Numbered from the stretch's first letter, positions 34,194 through 44,274 are shown. The stretch: DNA of 64,000 nt from Mesorhizobium sp. STM 4661 (GCF_000359125.1 NZ_CAAF010000061.1:62001-126000); one strand, 5' to 3'. Numbers and translations: made by a program. The notes: generated by a model not told the origin, from the sequence alone.

Positions 34194-35672
34194 TTGGCAT
34201 CATCGCTGACCACTTTCACCGACGAGGCGAGGATTGCCCTGGATACGCTGTCGGGGCGCGCCGCGGGGCTTTTTTCGCCATCGCTGCGCCTTGGCGTGAC
34301 CGGACTGTCGCGCGCGGGCAAGACGGTGTTCATCTCGGCCCTTGTCCACAATCTTATCCATGGCGGACGCCTGCCGCTGTTCGAGGCGCAGAAATCGGGG
34401 CGCATCGCGCGGGCATTCCTGGAAGAACAGCCGGACGACGCCGTACCACGCTTCCAGTATGAGGATCACGTCGCCGCCCTGGTCAATGACCGCCTCTGGC
34501 CGGATTCGACCCGCGCCATTTCCGAGCTCAGGCTGACCATCGAATATGAATCGGCCTCCGGCTGGAGCCGCATGTTTTCATCAGGCAGATTATCGGTCGA
34601 TATCGTCGACTATCCCGGCGAATGGCTGCTCGACCTGCCGCTGCTCGGCAAATCCTACGCCGATTTCTCACGCGAAGCCTTCGAGATGGCCATGTTGCCG
34701 GTGCGCGTCGAGCTTTCGCAGGAATGGCGGGCGCTCTCCGCCGCCGTTGACCTCAACGCGGACGCCGACGAGATGACGGCACGCCGCCTCGCCGAAAGCT
34801 TCGCTGCCTACCTGAAGGCATGCAAGCTCGACGAACGGGCGCTTTCGACCTTGCCGCCCGGTCGCTTCCTCATGCCCGGCGATCTTGAGGGCTCGCCGGC
34901 GCTGACCTTCGCGCCGTTGCCGGGCTTGGGCGACCGGCGGGTGCGTTCCGGGTCGCTGCAGGCGATGATGGAGCGGCGCTACGAGGCCTACAAGACGCAT
35001 GTCGTCAAACCGTTCTTCCGCGAACACATCACGCGCCTCGACCGCCAGATCGTCCTGATCGACGCCTTGCAGGCCCTGAACGCCGGCCCCGGCGCGATGG
35101 CCGATCTGGAACGCGCGGTGACCGAGATCCTCGCCTGTTTCCGTCCCGGCCGGGGCAATTTCCTGACGGATTTTTTTTCAAGGCGCATCGATCGCATCCT
35201 GGTGGCGGCGACGAAGGCGGACCATCTGCATCATGAAAGCCACGACCGGTTGCAGGCGATCGTGCGGCGGCTCGCCGACCGCGCCGTGGCGCGGGCGAAT
35301 TTCACCGGCGCCGATGTCGACGTGGTCGCCATGGCTGCCGTGCGCGCGACGCGGGAAGGCACGGTCAAGCAAGGCCGTGAAACGCTGCCGGTCATTATCG
35401 GCACGCCGCTGAAAGGCGAGAAGATCAACGGTGAAACATTTGACGGGAAAGCCGAAACAGCCATATTTCCCGGTGATTTACCGGAGAAAGTTGATGCTGT
35501 TTTCGATATCTCTGGGTCGGACCATCGGCAGAGCAGCGATGACCCTGCGATTCGCTTCGTTCGCTTTCGCCCGCCAAAACTCGAACGCACTGCTGAAGGC
35601 GTCACGCTGTCGCTGCCGCATATCAGGCTCGACCGCGCCGTGCAGTTCCTGATCGGAGACCACCTAGCATGA
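34194..35672 (+). CDS. YcjX-family GTPase-like protein
   Basis: A 492-residue P-loop protein of the YcjX family, with Walker A GVTGLSRAGKTVFISALVHN near residue 35 and Walker B-like VDIVDYPGEWLLDLPLLGKS. In E. coli ycjX-ycjF lie in the phage-shock locus and are induced by envelope stress; their biochemical role is not settled. The TTG at 34194 (MASSLTTFTDEARIALDTLS) is preferred because AGAGAG lies upstream, while an ATG at 34149 would add residues that do not look like protein. It overlaps the next gene by four bases. Confidence 0.88.
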   Translation: MASSLTTFTDEARIALDTLSGRAAGLFSPSLRLGVTGLSRAGKTVFISALVHNLIHGGRLPLFEAQKSGRIARAFLEEQPDDAVPRFQYEDHVAALVNDRLWPDSTRAISELRLTIEYESASGWSRMFSSGRLSVDIVDYPGEWLLDLPLLGKSYADFSREAFEMAMLPVRVELSQEWRALSAAVDLNADADEMTARRLAESFAAYLKACKLDERALSTLPPGRFLMPGDLEGSPALTFAPLPGLGDRRVRSGSLQAMMERRYEAYKTHVVKPFFREHITRLDRQIVLIDALQALNAGPGAMADLERAVTEILACFRPGRGNFLTDFFSRRIDRILVAATKADHLHHESHDRLQAIVRRLADRAVARANFTGADVDVVAMAAVRATREGTVKQGRETLPVIIGTPLKGEKINGETFDGKAETAIFPGDLPEKVDAVFDISGSDHRQSSDDPAIRFVRFRPPKLERTAEGVTLSLPHIRLDRAVQFLIGDHLA

Positions 35673-36751
35673 CCGCGCCGCGCAAGCCGGCGGCATTCCG
35701 CATCGAGCCGGAAGCTCCGCCAATCCAGAAAGTACCGGAAGGTCGCCGCGCCGACACGCAGGCAGTGCGAAAACCCCGCGCGGCAAAGGCCGATGTCGCG
35801 GTCGTTGTGCCCGCCGAGATCGACGTCTTCGACGAACCCGACATCGCCGCGGAACCACCGCCGGCAACCGCGCCGCGAAAGCGTTCGCTGCTTGGCAGCA
35901 TATTCTTCAGCGCCATGGGCGTTCTTGTTTCGCTGGCCGTCGGTCTGTGGACCGACCAGCTGATTCGCGACCTGTTCGAGCGTGCGCAATGGCTGGGATG
36001 GCTGGCCGCCGGCATGGCCGCGATCGCGCTGCTGGCGCTGTTGGTCATCCTTGTCCGCGAATTCCTGGCGATCGCCCGTCTTGCGGAAGTCGAAAAGCTG
36101 CAGAAACGGGCGCTCGACGCCATCGCCCGCGACGACCCGAAGGCCGCGCGCAGCGTGGTCGACGAACTCTCCGCCTTTGTCGCGGCCAAACCCGAAACCG
36201 CGGCAGGCAGGCGCGCGCTGGCCGAATTGCGTGGCGAGATCATCGATGGCGGCAATCTGGTGCGCCTGGCCGAGGCCGAAATCCTCGGGCCGCTCGACGC
36301 CCGCGCCAAGACGATGATTCTCGAGGCGGCAAAGCGCGTGTCGCTGGTGACGGCGGTCAGCCCGCGCGCGCTGGTCGACGTCGCCTATGTCGTGTTCGAA
36401 GCCGGCCGGCTCATTCGCCGCCTGTCGGAACTTTACGGCGGCCGGCCGGGCACGCTGGGGTTCTTTCGATTGGCGCGCAGCGTTCTCGCCCATCTGGCGG
36501 TCACCGGATCGATCGCCGTCGGCGACAGTTTCGTACAACAAATCGTCGGCCATGGCCTTGCCGCGCGGCTCTCGGCGAAGCTCGGCGAAGGCGTCGTCAA
36601 CGGCATGATGACGGCGCGCATCGGCATCGCCGCGATGGAGACCGCCAGGCCCCTGCCCTTCAGCGCAGCGAGGCGGCCGGGATTGGGCGATTTCCTGTCC
36701 GCGCTGACCTCGTTTGCAACGAAGAAAGGTGAAACGACTCCCGACAAGTAG
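35669..36751 (+). CDS. YcjF-family (TIGR01620/DUF697) membrane protein
   Basis: A 360-residue inner-membrane protein with two hydrophobic spans at about residues 82-100 and 108-128 (LLGSIFFSAMGVLVSLAVGL, LAAGMAAIALLALLVILVRE) and a large soluble C-terminal domain. The N-terminal 70 residues are hydrophilic. Overlapping start with the YcjX stop (ATGA) indicates coupled translation. It is the third gene of a sixA-ycjX-ycjF group, presumably envelope-related. Confidence 0.88.
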   Translation: MTAPRKPAAFRIEPEAPPIQKVPEGRRADTQAVRKPRAAKADVAVVVPAEIDVFDEPDIAAEPPPATAPRKRSLLGSIFFSAMGVLVSLAVGLWTDQLIRDLFERAQWLGWLAAGMAAIALLALLVILVREFLAIARLAEVEKLQKRALDAIARDDPKAARSVVDELSAFVAAKPETAAGRRALAELRGEIIDGGNLVRLAEAEILGPLDARAKTMILEAAKRVSLVTAVSPRALVDVAYVVFEAGRLIRRLSELYGGRPGTLGFFRLARSVLAHLAVTGSIAVGDSFVQQIVGHGLAARLSAKLGEGVVNGMMTARIGIAAMETARPLPFSAARRPGLGDFLSALTSFATKKGETTPDK

Positions 36752-36965
36752 AAGAACCGCTTATCCTTCGGGCGTTCTGAACGGCGGTTATCCCGTTGAA
36801 ATCTATCCCGGCTTTGGGGCGATATGCCGTTTGTCTACCTGCATTTGTACGATGCCAATTGGTTCCACTTGGCTGCAAAAGGCTTTAGCGGTCACCAAGC
36901 ATTAACCAATCTTGTTCATGGTCGGGCGGGTTCCAAACCAGTCTCTTTGTTGCCGGGTGTTGTCG

Positions 36966-37520
36966 ATGAAAAGCGCAATTCTGTCCAGCGTCCTGCCCAT
37001 GACCGTTGCGCTTGCCGCAACCGCCGGCCTCGCCGGGAAAGCCCTTGGAGCAGAGCCGGACAAGCAGTTCTTCCGATCGGTCGAAGGCAAATGGGTTGGT
37101 CCGGGAGAAATCGTCGCCGGCAAATACAAAGGCACCAAATTCACCTGCAGTTTCACCGGCTCGACGCCTGACGGCAAGGTCGGCATGTCGCTCGACGGCG
37201 GCTGCCGGGTCGGCATGTTCACCCAGCAGATGTCGGCCACGGTCCAGCACAAGGGCCGCCAGGGCTACAAGGGCAGCTTCATGGGTGGGGCGGCCGGTTC
37301 GGGCCTCGACATCATCGGCGGCAATGTGGTTGACCCGCACAAGGTCGTCTTCACCATCAACCGCAACCAGTTGCGCGGCGTCATGCAGGCTCTCGTGCCC
37401 GACGACAATTCGATGACGGTGACGGTCGCGGTGCGCGTCGACGAGCAGTTGGTGCCGGTCATCGGCATGAAACTGAAGCGGGTCGATGCGGTCGAAGTCG
37501 GCTCGATCGCACCGAACTGA
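36966..37520 (+). CDS. Exported hypothetical protein
   Basis: A 184-residue protein with a signal peptide (SAILSSVLPMTVALAATAGL, cut near ALGAEPD). The mature part begins KQFFRSVEGKWVGPGEIVAG and appears beta-rich, with two cysteines (TCSFTG, GGCRVG). No family was recognised. The ATG at 36966 is chosen because it begins the signal peptide. It lies in its own 400-base neighbourhood with intergenic gaps on both sides. Confidence 0.75.
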   Translation: MKSAILSSVLPMTVALAATAGLAGKALGAEPDKQFFRSVEGKWVGPGEIVAGKYKGTKFTCSFTGSTPDGKVGMSLDGGCRVGMFTQQMSATVQHKGRQGYKGSFMGGAAGSGLDIIGGNVVDPHKVVFTINRNQLRGVMQALVPDDNSMTVTVAVRVDEQLVPVIGMKLKRVDAVEVGSIAPN

Positions 37521-37706
37521 ACGACATCGCCGCCAGTAAGGCTGACCCTCTAGACACGACAATCGCACAACCTTGTGTGACGTGCCGGCAACACCAGTTG
37601 TGCCACGTCCCGAATTGGGACTGTTCGATTTCTCCCGAAGCCCCTATCTTGGCCGCTCGATCGCCCAACCAAAGGCGATCCCTAGAGAGCGAGCGGAACG
37701 GCAGGC

Positions 37707-39542
37707 ATGGCGGCAGAGGCATCGGGTAGCGAACTGATCCAGGTGGTGGCATTGCTCGCCGCAGGCGTCGTCGCGGTACCGATCTTCAAGCGGATGGGGC
37801 TTGGATCCATCCTCGGCTATCTCGCTGCCGGCGTGGTGATCGGCCCGTTCGGGCTTCGTATCTTTTCTGAATCGCAAGCCATTCTCAATGTCGCCGAGCT
37901 CGGCGTCGTCATGTTTCTGTTCATCATCGGGCTGGAGATGCAGCCGTCGCGGCTTTGGGGCCTCAGACGAGAGATCTTTGGCCTCGGGGCATTGCAGGTC
38001 GGCGTCTGCGCGCTGTTGCTGACCGGGGTCGGCCTGGCGGGCGGCTTTCCGGTCTCGCAATCCTTCGTCGCCGGCGCCGGCTTCGTGCTGACCTCGACCG
38101 CGATCGTCATGCAGCTTCTGGAAGAGCGAGGCGAACTCGCCGCGCCCAAAGGTCAGCGCATCGTCTCCATTCTGCTGTTCGAGGATCTGGCGATCGTGCC
38201 ACTGCTGGCCCTGATCGCATTCCTGGCGCCGGGCGGTGCCCATATGAGCCTGACGGAGCGGCTGACGGAGGTGGGCATTGGTCTTGCCGCGATCGTCGGG
38301 CTGGTGTTGGCTGGACGCTATCTGCTCAACCCGCTTTTCCGCATCCTGGCCGATTCCCGCGCCCGCGAGGTGATGACCGCCGCCGCACTTCTGGTCGTTC
38401 TGGGATCGGCGCTTGCCATGCAGCTCTCGGGCCTGTCGATGGCGATGGGCGCTTTCCTGGCCGGTGTGTTGCTCTCGGAATCCACCTTCCGCCATCAGCT
38501 CGAGGCCGACATCGAGCCGTTCCGGGGTATTCTGCTCGGCCTGTTCTTCCTTGCCGTCGGCATGTCGCTCGACCTCAATGTGGTCGCGGAGAATTGGCGG
38601 CTCGTCGCCATCTATGTCGTTGCCTACATGGTGATGAAGGCGCTCGGCATCTATCTCGTCGCCCGCATTCTCAAGACCGGCCACCGGGAAGCGCTCGAGC
38701 GTGCCGTCTTCATGGCGCAAGGCGGCGAGTTCGCCTTCGTTCTCTATTCCGCCGCGGCGGCGGTCGGCATCATCGACAGCCAGGCCAATGCGACGCTGAC
38801 CGCGATCGTCATCATCTCCATGGTGCTGACGCCGCTGGCCATCCTGGCGCTGCGCTATCTGACGCCGCGCGACGAGCAGTCGCTTGAAGGGGTCGACATC
38901 GCCGACGGCCTTACCGGCAGCGTGCTGATCATCGGCTTCGGCCGCTTCGGCCAGATCGCCAGCCAGCCGCTGCTGCTGCGCGGCATCGATGTGTCGATCA
39001 TCGACAATGAGGTCGAAATGATCCAGGCGGCGGCCGATTTCGGCTTCAAGGTCTATTATGGCGACGGCACGCGGCTGGACATTCTGCGTGCCGCGGGCGC
39101 CGGCCGGGCGCGCGCCGTGCTGATCTGCGTCGACAAGCCCGATGCCGCGGTCCGCATCGCCGAGCTGATCAAGGCGGAGTTTCCCCTGCTGACGGTGCTG
39201 GCACGCGCCTTCGATCGCGGAACCGCGCTGCAGCTCATTCGGGCCGGCGTCGACTTCCAGCTTCGCGAAACCTTCGAATCGGCCCTTGTCTTCGGCGGTT
39301 CCACCCTGGAGGCGCTGGGCGTCGACCCCGAAGACGTCGCCGAAGTGATCGAGGATGTCCGCCGCCGCGACGCCGCCCGTTTCGAGCTGCAGCTCGCCGA
39401 AGGCGTTCGCGCCGGGGCGCGCTTCCTCAAAGGCAATATCGGCACGCCCATTCCGACACCGCTCAGCACCCCGCGCCGCGCCGGCCAGGCGCTCAACGAA
39501 GAGACCGCCGACGTGCTGCATAAATCCGAACCCGCCGACTGA
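37707..39542 (+). CDS. CPA2-type cation:proton antiporter with TrkA-N domain (KefB/KefC-like)
   Basis: A 611-residue membrane antiporter with about twelve spans in residues 1-385, then a Rossmann TrkA-N domain beginning GSVLIIGFGRFGQIASQPLL near residue 403. It resembles KefB/KefC and YbaL proteins that exchange potassium or sodium for protons. Family motifs include RMGLGSILGYLAAGVVIGPF and the FEDLAIVPLLAL segment. No ancillary KefF/KefG gene lies next to it, so glutathione gating is not implied. The ion specificity is unproven. Confidence 0.92.
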   Translation: MAAEASGSELIQVVALLAAGVVAVPIFKRMGLGSILGYLAAGVVIGPFGLRIFSESQAILNVAELGVVMFLFIIGLEMQPSRLWGLRREIFGLGALQVGVCALLLTGVGLAGGFPVSQSFVAGAGFVLTSTAIVMQLLEERGELAAPKGQRIVSILLFEDLAIVPLLALIAFLAPGGAHMSLTERLTEVGIGLAAIVGLVLAGRYLLNPLFRILADSRAREVMTAAALLVVLGSALAMQLSGLSMAMGAFLAGVLLSESTFRHQLEADIEPFRGILLGLFFLAVGMSLDLNVVAENWRLVAIYVVAYMVMKALGIYLVARILKTGHREALERAVFMAQGGEFAFVLYSAAAAVGIIDSQANATLTAIVIISMVLTPLAILALRYLTPRDEQSLEGVDIADGLTGSVLIIGFGRFGQIASQPLLLRGIDVSIIDNEVEMIQAAADFGFKVYYGDGTRLDILRAAGAGRARAVLICVDKPDAAVRIAELIKAEFPLLTVLARAFDRGTALQLIRAGVDFQLRETFESALVFGGSTLEALGVDPEDVAEVIEDVRRRDAARFELQLAEGVRAGARFLKGNIGTPIPTPLSTPRRAGQALNEETADVLHKSEPAD

Positions 39543-39553
39543 GGAGCTTGCGG

Positions 39554-40102
39554 ATGATCGAACTGGACGGGCGGGCCCTTTCGGTCACCCAATTCTGGCG
39601 TGACGCCGGAGAGGACGCATGGTTCGAAAAGAACGACGCCTTCGATGCGGACTTCCGCAACCGGTTTCTCGACCTGCACTATGCCGCTGCCCGGCGCGAA
39701 TGCGACGATTGGGCGAACCATGCCGAAGGCTCGCTCGCATTGATGATCCTGCTCGACCAGTTTCCGCGAAACTGCTTTCGCGGCACCGGCCATATGTATG
39801 CGACCGATGAACTGGCCAGGCATTTCGCCGGCAAGGCTATCGCCGCCGGCCACGACCTGTTGCTCGAGGAAAACCTGCGGGTCTTCCTCTATCTGCCCTA
39901 TGAGCATTCGGAGCTTCTCGCCGACCAGCTCAGGTCCGTGGACCTTACCGCCGCCAAGGCCCCGGACTACCTGAAATACGCCGTCGAGCACCGCGACATC
40001 ATCCAGCGTTTCGGCCGCTTTCCGCACCGCAACAAGATGCTCGGCCGCGAGACGACGCCGGAGGAACAGGCGTTCCTCGATGGCGGCGGATTTTCCGGCT
40101 GA
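39554..40102 (+). CDS. DUF924 family protein
   Basis: A 182-residue soluble helical protein of the DUF924 (TPR-like) family. The hallmarks are VTQFWRDAGEDAWFEKNDAF, SLALMILLDQFPRNCFRGTG and LYLPYEHSE; the function is unknown. It starts 11 bases after the antiporter stop, behind GAGGAG, and is probably co-transcribed with it. Convergent with folK. Confidence 0.9.
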   Translation: MIELDGRALSVTQFWRDAGEDAWFEKNDAFDADFRNRFLDLHYAAARRECDDWANHAEGSLALMILLDQFPRNCFRGTGHMYATDELARHFAGKAIAAGHDLLLEENLRVFLYLPYEHSELLADQLRSVDLTAAKAPDYLKYAVEHRDIIQRFGRFPHRNKMLGRETTPEEQAFLDGGGFSG

Positions 40103-40124
40103 TCTCTGCCAGTGCTTGCCGGCT

Positions 40125-40646
40125 TCAGGCCAGCCACCAGTCGCGGCCGGATGGCAATCGCTCTATGCCTGCTGTATCGACGGCGGCAAGCCGCTCCGGC
40201 ACGCTCCTGCCGCCGACGGCAAGGTCGGGCGCAATCTCTGCCAGCGGCGCCAGCACGAAGGCCCGCTCCAGCATGCGCGGGTGCGGCACGTCCAGCCCCG
40301 TCTCGTGGATGATGCGATCGCCGAACACCAATATGTCGATGTCGATCAGGCGCGGCCCCCAGCGCTCCTCGCGCACCCGCTTCAGTCTGCGCTCGGCGTC
40401 GAGGCAGAGATCAAGCAGCGCACGCGGTGCGAGCGCGGTCGAAATCTCGGCTGCCGCGTTGAGGAAATCCGGCTGGTCGAGCTTGCCCCAGGGCGGCGTC
40501 CGGTAAAGCGAGGAGACGGCGACGACACGCGTCTTCTCGTCGCCGTCCAGAATGCGCAGCGCCGCGGCCATCGACTTCGCCGGATCGCCGAGATTTCCGC
40601 CAAGGCTGAGGTAGACCGTGTTGCTGTTGTTATTCTGGCCAGACAA
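40125..40646 (-). CDS. folK: 6-hydroxymethyl-dihydropterin pyrophosphokinase
   Basis: A 173-residue HPPK that transfers pyrophosphate from ATP to 6-hydroxymethyl-dihydropterin in folate synthesis. The diagnostic motifs are YLSLGGNLGDPAKSM, SLYRTPPWGKLDQPDFLNAA, and RWGPRLIDIDILVFGDRIIH followed by VPHPRMLERAFVLAPLAEIA. It overlaps folB by 17 bases and is last in the folP-folB-folK operon. Confidence 0.96.
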   Translation of the reverse strand: MSGQNNNSNTVYLSLGGNLGDPAKSMAAALRILDGDEKTRVVAVSSLYRTPPWGKLDQPDFLNAAAEISTALAPRALLDLCLDAERRLKRVREERWGPRLIDIDILVFGDRIIHETGLDVPHPRMLERAFVLAPLAEIAPDLAVGGRSVPERLAAVDTAGIERLPSGRDWWLA

Positions 40647-40989
40647 CGGTCACCTCGACATGATCGAGCACACCTGGCACCGGCGCATTCGGCTTGCGCA
40701 CGGTGATTTCGGCCCTTTTGATCTGCTGAAAACGTGACGTCAGAGCCCGGGCCACCTCAAGCGCCAGCGCTTCGATCAGAAAGCGCCGCTCGCCGGTGAC
40801 GATCTTTTCGATCACCGCGAAGGCGATGCCGTAGTTGACGGTATCGTCGATGGAATCATCGACCAGCGCCCGGCCCGGTTCGACCGTGAGGGCGGCATCG
40901 ACATAAAAACGCTGGCCGAGCGTTTCCTCCTCGTCCAGCACGCCATGCCGGGCAAAGAAGGCGCAGTTCTTCAGGCGGATGACATACAT
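40630..40989 (-). CDS. folB: Dihydroneopterin aldolase
   Basis: A 119-residue FolB that converts dihydroneopterin to 6-hydroxymethyl-dihydropterin. FFARHGVLDEEETLGQRFYV and the catalytic-site stretch TVNYGIAFAVIEKIVTGERR then LIEALALEVARAL match the family. It starts three bases after the folP stop and overlaps folK, so the order folP-folB-folK on the minus strand is one transcript. Confidence 0.95.
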   Translation of the reverse strand: MYVIRLKNCAFFARHGVLDEEETLGQRFYVDAALTVEPGRALVDDSIDDTVNYGIAFAVIEKIVTGERRFLIEALALEVARALTSRFQQIKRAEITVRKPNAPVPGVLDHVEVTVVWPE

Positions 40990-40992
40990 CGC

Positions 40993-41838
40993 TCAGCTTC
41001 CCCGGACATCTCGCGCCAACATAGCATCGGCAACGGCCAACGCGTCCATGTTGATTGCGACATCGTGGACGCGAAAAAGCTGCGCGCCCCTGAGCCTCAG
41101 GATGACGCTTGTCGCCGCGGTTCCCGCACCCCTTGCCGAAGCGTCGCGGCCGGTGACAGTGCCGATGAAGCGCTTTCTCGACGTGCCGGCCATCAGCGGA
41201 AAACCCAGTGTGCCCAGCTCAGAAAACCGCGCCATCAGATCGAGGTTTTCCTCGGCCGTCTCCTTGGCGAAGCCGAAGCCCGGATCGAGCACGATGCGAT
41301 CGTCGGCAACCCCGCTCCGACGGGCAATTTCCAGCGATTTCCCGAGGAAGAAAAGCTGGTCCTCGATGACGTCGGGCAGCTTTTGCCGGTCACGTCCGGT
41401 ATGCATGATGACCAGCCCGGCTCCGGTCTCGGCAGCGACGCGCGCTATATCAGGTTCGCGCTGCAAGCCCCAGACATCGTTGACGATATGCGCGCCGGCC
41501 GCCACCGCAAGCCGAGCGGTGTCCTCGCGATAGGTGTCGACCGAAATCAGCGCCTCGCCAAGCCCGGCCAGCGCCTCGATGACCGGAAGCACGCGGGCCT
41601 GCTCATCCCCGGCGGTTACCGCTGGGGCGCCGGGACGCGTCGATTCTCCGCCGACATCGATGACCGAGGCCCCCTCCTCCACCATGCGGCGTGCCTGGGC
41701 CACCGCCTGTTCGGGCGCGACGAACAGCCCGCCGTCGGAAAAACTGTCCGGCGTGACGTTGAGGATGCCGACAATCACCGACTTGCCGCCAAGGTCGAGG
41801 TGGCGCCCGTGCGCCAACTGCCATCGCCTTGTCGTCAT
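40993..41838 (-). CDS. folP: Dihydropteroate synthase
   Basis: A 281-residue TIM-barrel DHPS, the sulfonamide target, joining 6-hydroxymethyl-dihydropterin pyrophosphate to p-aminobenzoate. Motifs are VGILNVTPDSFSDGGLF, ASVIDVGGESTRPGA, and the late GFPLMAGTSRKRFIGTVTGR and RVHDVAINMDALAVADAM. It is first of the three-gene folate operon and divergent from the DUF922 gene 84 bases away. Confidence 0.96.
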   Translation of the reverse strand: MTTRRWQLAHGRHLDLGGKSVIVGILNVTPDSFSDGGLFVAPEQAVAQARRMVEEGASVIDVGGESTRPGAPAVTAGDEQARVLPVIEALAGLGEALISVDTYREDTARLAVAAGAHIVNDVWGLQREPDIARVAAETGAGLVIMHTGRDRQKLPDVIEDQLFFLGKSLEIARRSGVADDRIVLDPGFGFAKETAEENLDLMARFSELGTLGFPLMAGTSRKRFIGTVTGRDASARGAGTAATSVILRLRGAQLFRVHDVAINMDALAVADAMLARDVRGS

Positions 41839-41922
41839 TGTCCATCAACCATGTGTGATCCGCCAAAGATCAATTCCGTTGCGTCGAGGACGGCCGTAAA
41901 GCAAGGTGGCTGAAGAGGCAAC

Positions 41923-42543
41923 ATGATGAAAAGACCACTGCTCTGCGCCCTGATGCTCGCAATGACCGCTTTGCCCGCGGGCGCTGCGTCACTTGTGAAG
42001 ACATACAGCTATTTCGCCGTCGGTGGCAGGACGCTCGACGACATCGAGACTCAGCTCACCAAACATGGGCCTCGCGTGAAAAGCACCGGGATGAGGCATC
42101 CCGGCGCCACGCAGATGGCCTTCACCACCCGTGTCGGCTACGCGGAGAATGCGAATTCCTGCCGGATCGTCGCGGCCACCGTGACCGTCAAGGTCAAGGT
42201 GATCCTCCCGGAGTGGCGCCGTCCGCGCAAAGCCGATGCCGGCGTAAGATTGTTCTGGGACACTCTGTCTTCCGATATCAAGCGCCATGAGGAACGCCAC
42301 GTCGAGATTGCCAAGAACCATGCCAGGGAGCTCGAGGACGCGCTGAAGGCGAGCTATCCGCGGAAGACCTGCCAGGAGGCCAAGGCGAAGGCCGCCGAGA
42401 TCACCGCAACCATGCTTGCCAGGCATGACCAGGATCAACTGCGGTTCGACCGCGTCGAAAGCGTCAATTTCGAAAGCCGTATCATCCGGCTGCTGCGCTA
42501 CCGCATCGAGCGCATCGAGAGCGGCCGGTTGCCGCCGGCCTGA
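41923..42543 (+). CDS. DUF922 predicted secreted zinc protease
   Basis: A 206-residue exported protein with a signal peptide (LLCALMLAMTALPAGAAS). The domain carries an HExxH-like zinc motif in IKRHEERHVEIAKNHARELE near residue 125, matching DUF922, a family of predicted secreted zinc proteases. SYFAVGGRTLDDIETQLTKH is also typical. No substrate is known. Two adjacent ATG codons (41923, 41926) are both possible. Confidence 0.88.
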   Translation: MMKRPLLCALMLAMTALPAGAASLVKTYSYFAVGGRTLDDIETQLTKHGPRVKSTGMRHPGATQMAFTTRVGYAENANSCRIVAATVTVKVKVILPEWRRPRKADAGVRLFWDTLSSDIKRHEERHVEIAKNHARELEDALKASYPRKTCQEAKAKAAEITATMLARHDQDQLRFDRVESVNFESRIIRLLRYRIERIESGRLPPA

Positions 42544-42780
42544 GATTTTCGCCGCTGCTCGAGGCGCCAATGGTTCAAGCCAATTTCGCCGAAGCATGGT
42601 GCCAGGCTGGAAAAACTTTCGAGCCCCTGTCGAAATCGGCCTATACGGGACGACATATGTCAGGTTCGCAAAGGCGAAACCTCGAAAAACACGAGACAAC
42701 AATCGACGCGGCGCACGCACCGGACCGGCCGACCCGGCTGCTCCTGCTCGACGCACGCAAGCCCATGAAAGATCGAGACT

Positions 42781-44259
42781 ATGGACCAGCCTGTCGATAA
42801 GCAGGCGACGATGGTGCCCCCATCGCCGCTGACCGAGAGCGAGAAGAACGCGATCATCGGCGGCGTGCTGTTGTCGATGCTGTTGGCGGCGCTCGACCAG
42901 ACCATCGTCGCACCGGCCATGCCGACCATCGCGCATGCGCTCGGCCATGCCGAATATCTGCCATGGATCGTCACCGGCTATCTCCTGACCGCAACCGCGG
43001 TGGCGCCGCTCTACGGCAAGATCTCCGACGTCCATGGACGTCGGCCGACCGTCTATGCGGCGATCCTCATCTTTCTTGCAGGCTCGCTTGTCAGCGCCAT
43101 GGCCCCCAACATGCTCGTGCTGATCATCGGCCGGGCGATCCAGGGCGCCGGCGGCGGCGGCCTTTTCGCCCTGGCACAGACCGTCATCGGCGACCTCGTG
43201 CCGCCGCGCGAGCGGGCGCGCTATGCTGCCTGGATCGCGGGCACTTGGGCCGTCGCCAGCATCGCCGGGCCGCTGCTCGGCGGCGGCTTCGCCGAACATC
43301 TGCACTGGTCATTGATCTTCTGGATCAACCTGCCGCTCGGCTTTCTGGCCATGGCGATCATCAACAGGCCGCTGAAGAAGCTGCCAATCACTGCAAAGCA
43401 TCATCGCATTGACGGGCTGGGCGCATTGCTTCTTGTGGTGGCGACGGCGTTGCTGCTGCTGGCGCTGAACTGGGGCGGCAGCGCCTACCCCTGGCTGTCC
43501 AGCGAAATCCTTGGGCTGCTCGCCTGTTCGGCAATCTTCTGGGGTGCCTTCGCGCTGCGGCTGCTCAAGGCGGCAGAGCCGCTTATCTCGCTCGAAGTGC
43601 TTGGCAACCCGATCGTTCTGACCGGCACATTGTCCATGTTCCTGCTGCAGGCCGCCAATATCGGCCTGGCAGTCTACCTGCCGGTCTATCTGCAGTCGGT
43701 CGTCGGGCTGTCGGTTGGCGAATCGGGAATCGCCATGCTGGGGCTGATGCTCGGCACCGTTGCCGGCGCGACATTCAGCGGTCGCACGATGCCGCGCTTT
43801 GTCCACTACAAGCGGATCGCGATGACAGGGGTCACCTTCGCCATTGCGTGTCTCGGCGTGCTCAGCCTTGTGGCGGGACATGCTTCCCTGCTGGTTGTCG
43901 AAATCCTGACGACGTGCATTGGCCTTGGCAGCGGAACGACGTTTCCGGTTGCCGCCGTGTCGGTTCAGAACGCCGTCGATCAGCGGCATCTCGGCGTCGC
44001 CACCGGCGTGCTGACCTTTCTTCGCTCATTGGGCAGCGCCCTTGGGGTCGCGATGCTCGGCGCGGTTGCGCTGGGCTACGGCCTGCCGCTAGCCAGTGAA
44101 GGCGCGCGCACAACCAGCGCCGCTGCCAACGCCGCCGCATTCGTGATGATCTTCCTCGTCGCGGCAGCGACTTTGGTCCTGGCGCTGATCACGCTCGGGC
44201 TGATGCCGGAAAAGCCGCTTCGCGGCCACGCGGAAACGGCGCCGGTTCTCGCGGAGTAA
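42781..44259 (+). CDS. MFS drug exporter, DHA2 (14-span) family
   Basis: A 492-residue major-facilitator antiporter with 13-14 hydrophobic segments. Motif A reads LYGKISDVHGRRPTVYAAIL, and the N-terminal LAALDQTIVAPAMPTIAHAL is the DHA2 signature seen in EmrB-like exporters. IQGAGGGGLFALAQTVIGDL and GTWAVASIAGPLLGGGFAEH are further motifs. No membrane-fusion partner is adjacent. A drug or solvent could be the substrate; no specificity is inferred. Confidence 0.92.
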   Translation: MDQPVDKQATMVPPSPLTESEKNAIIGGVLLSMLLAALDQTIVAPAMPTIAHALGHAEYLPWIVTGYLLTATAVAPLYGKISDVHGRRPTVYAAILIFLAGSLVSAMAPNMLVLIIGRAIQGAGGGGLFALAQTVIGDLVPPRERARYAAWIAGTWAVASIAGPLLGGGFAEHLHWSLIFWINLPLGFLAMAIINRPLKKLPITAKHHRIDGLGALLLVVATALLLLALNWGGSAYPWLSSEILGLLACSAIFWGAFALRLLKAAEPLISLEVLGNPIVLTGTLSMFLLQAANIGLAVYLPVYLQSVVGLSVGESGIAMLGLMLGTVAGATFSGRTMPRFVHYKRIAMTGVTFAIACLGVLSLVAGHASLLVVEILTTCIGLGSGTTFPVAAVSVQNAVDQRHLGVATGVLTFLRSLGSALGVAMLGAVALGYGLPLASEGARTTSAAANAAAFVMIFLVAAATLVLALITLGLMPEKPLRGHAETAPVLAE

Positions 44260-44274
44260 GCCCCGCGACGAACT

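Noticed and set aside
42570..42800. 76-residue open frame between the DUF922 and MFS genes
   Set aside because: No good ribosome-binding site, overlaps the MFS start, and resembles translated leader DNA.
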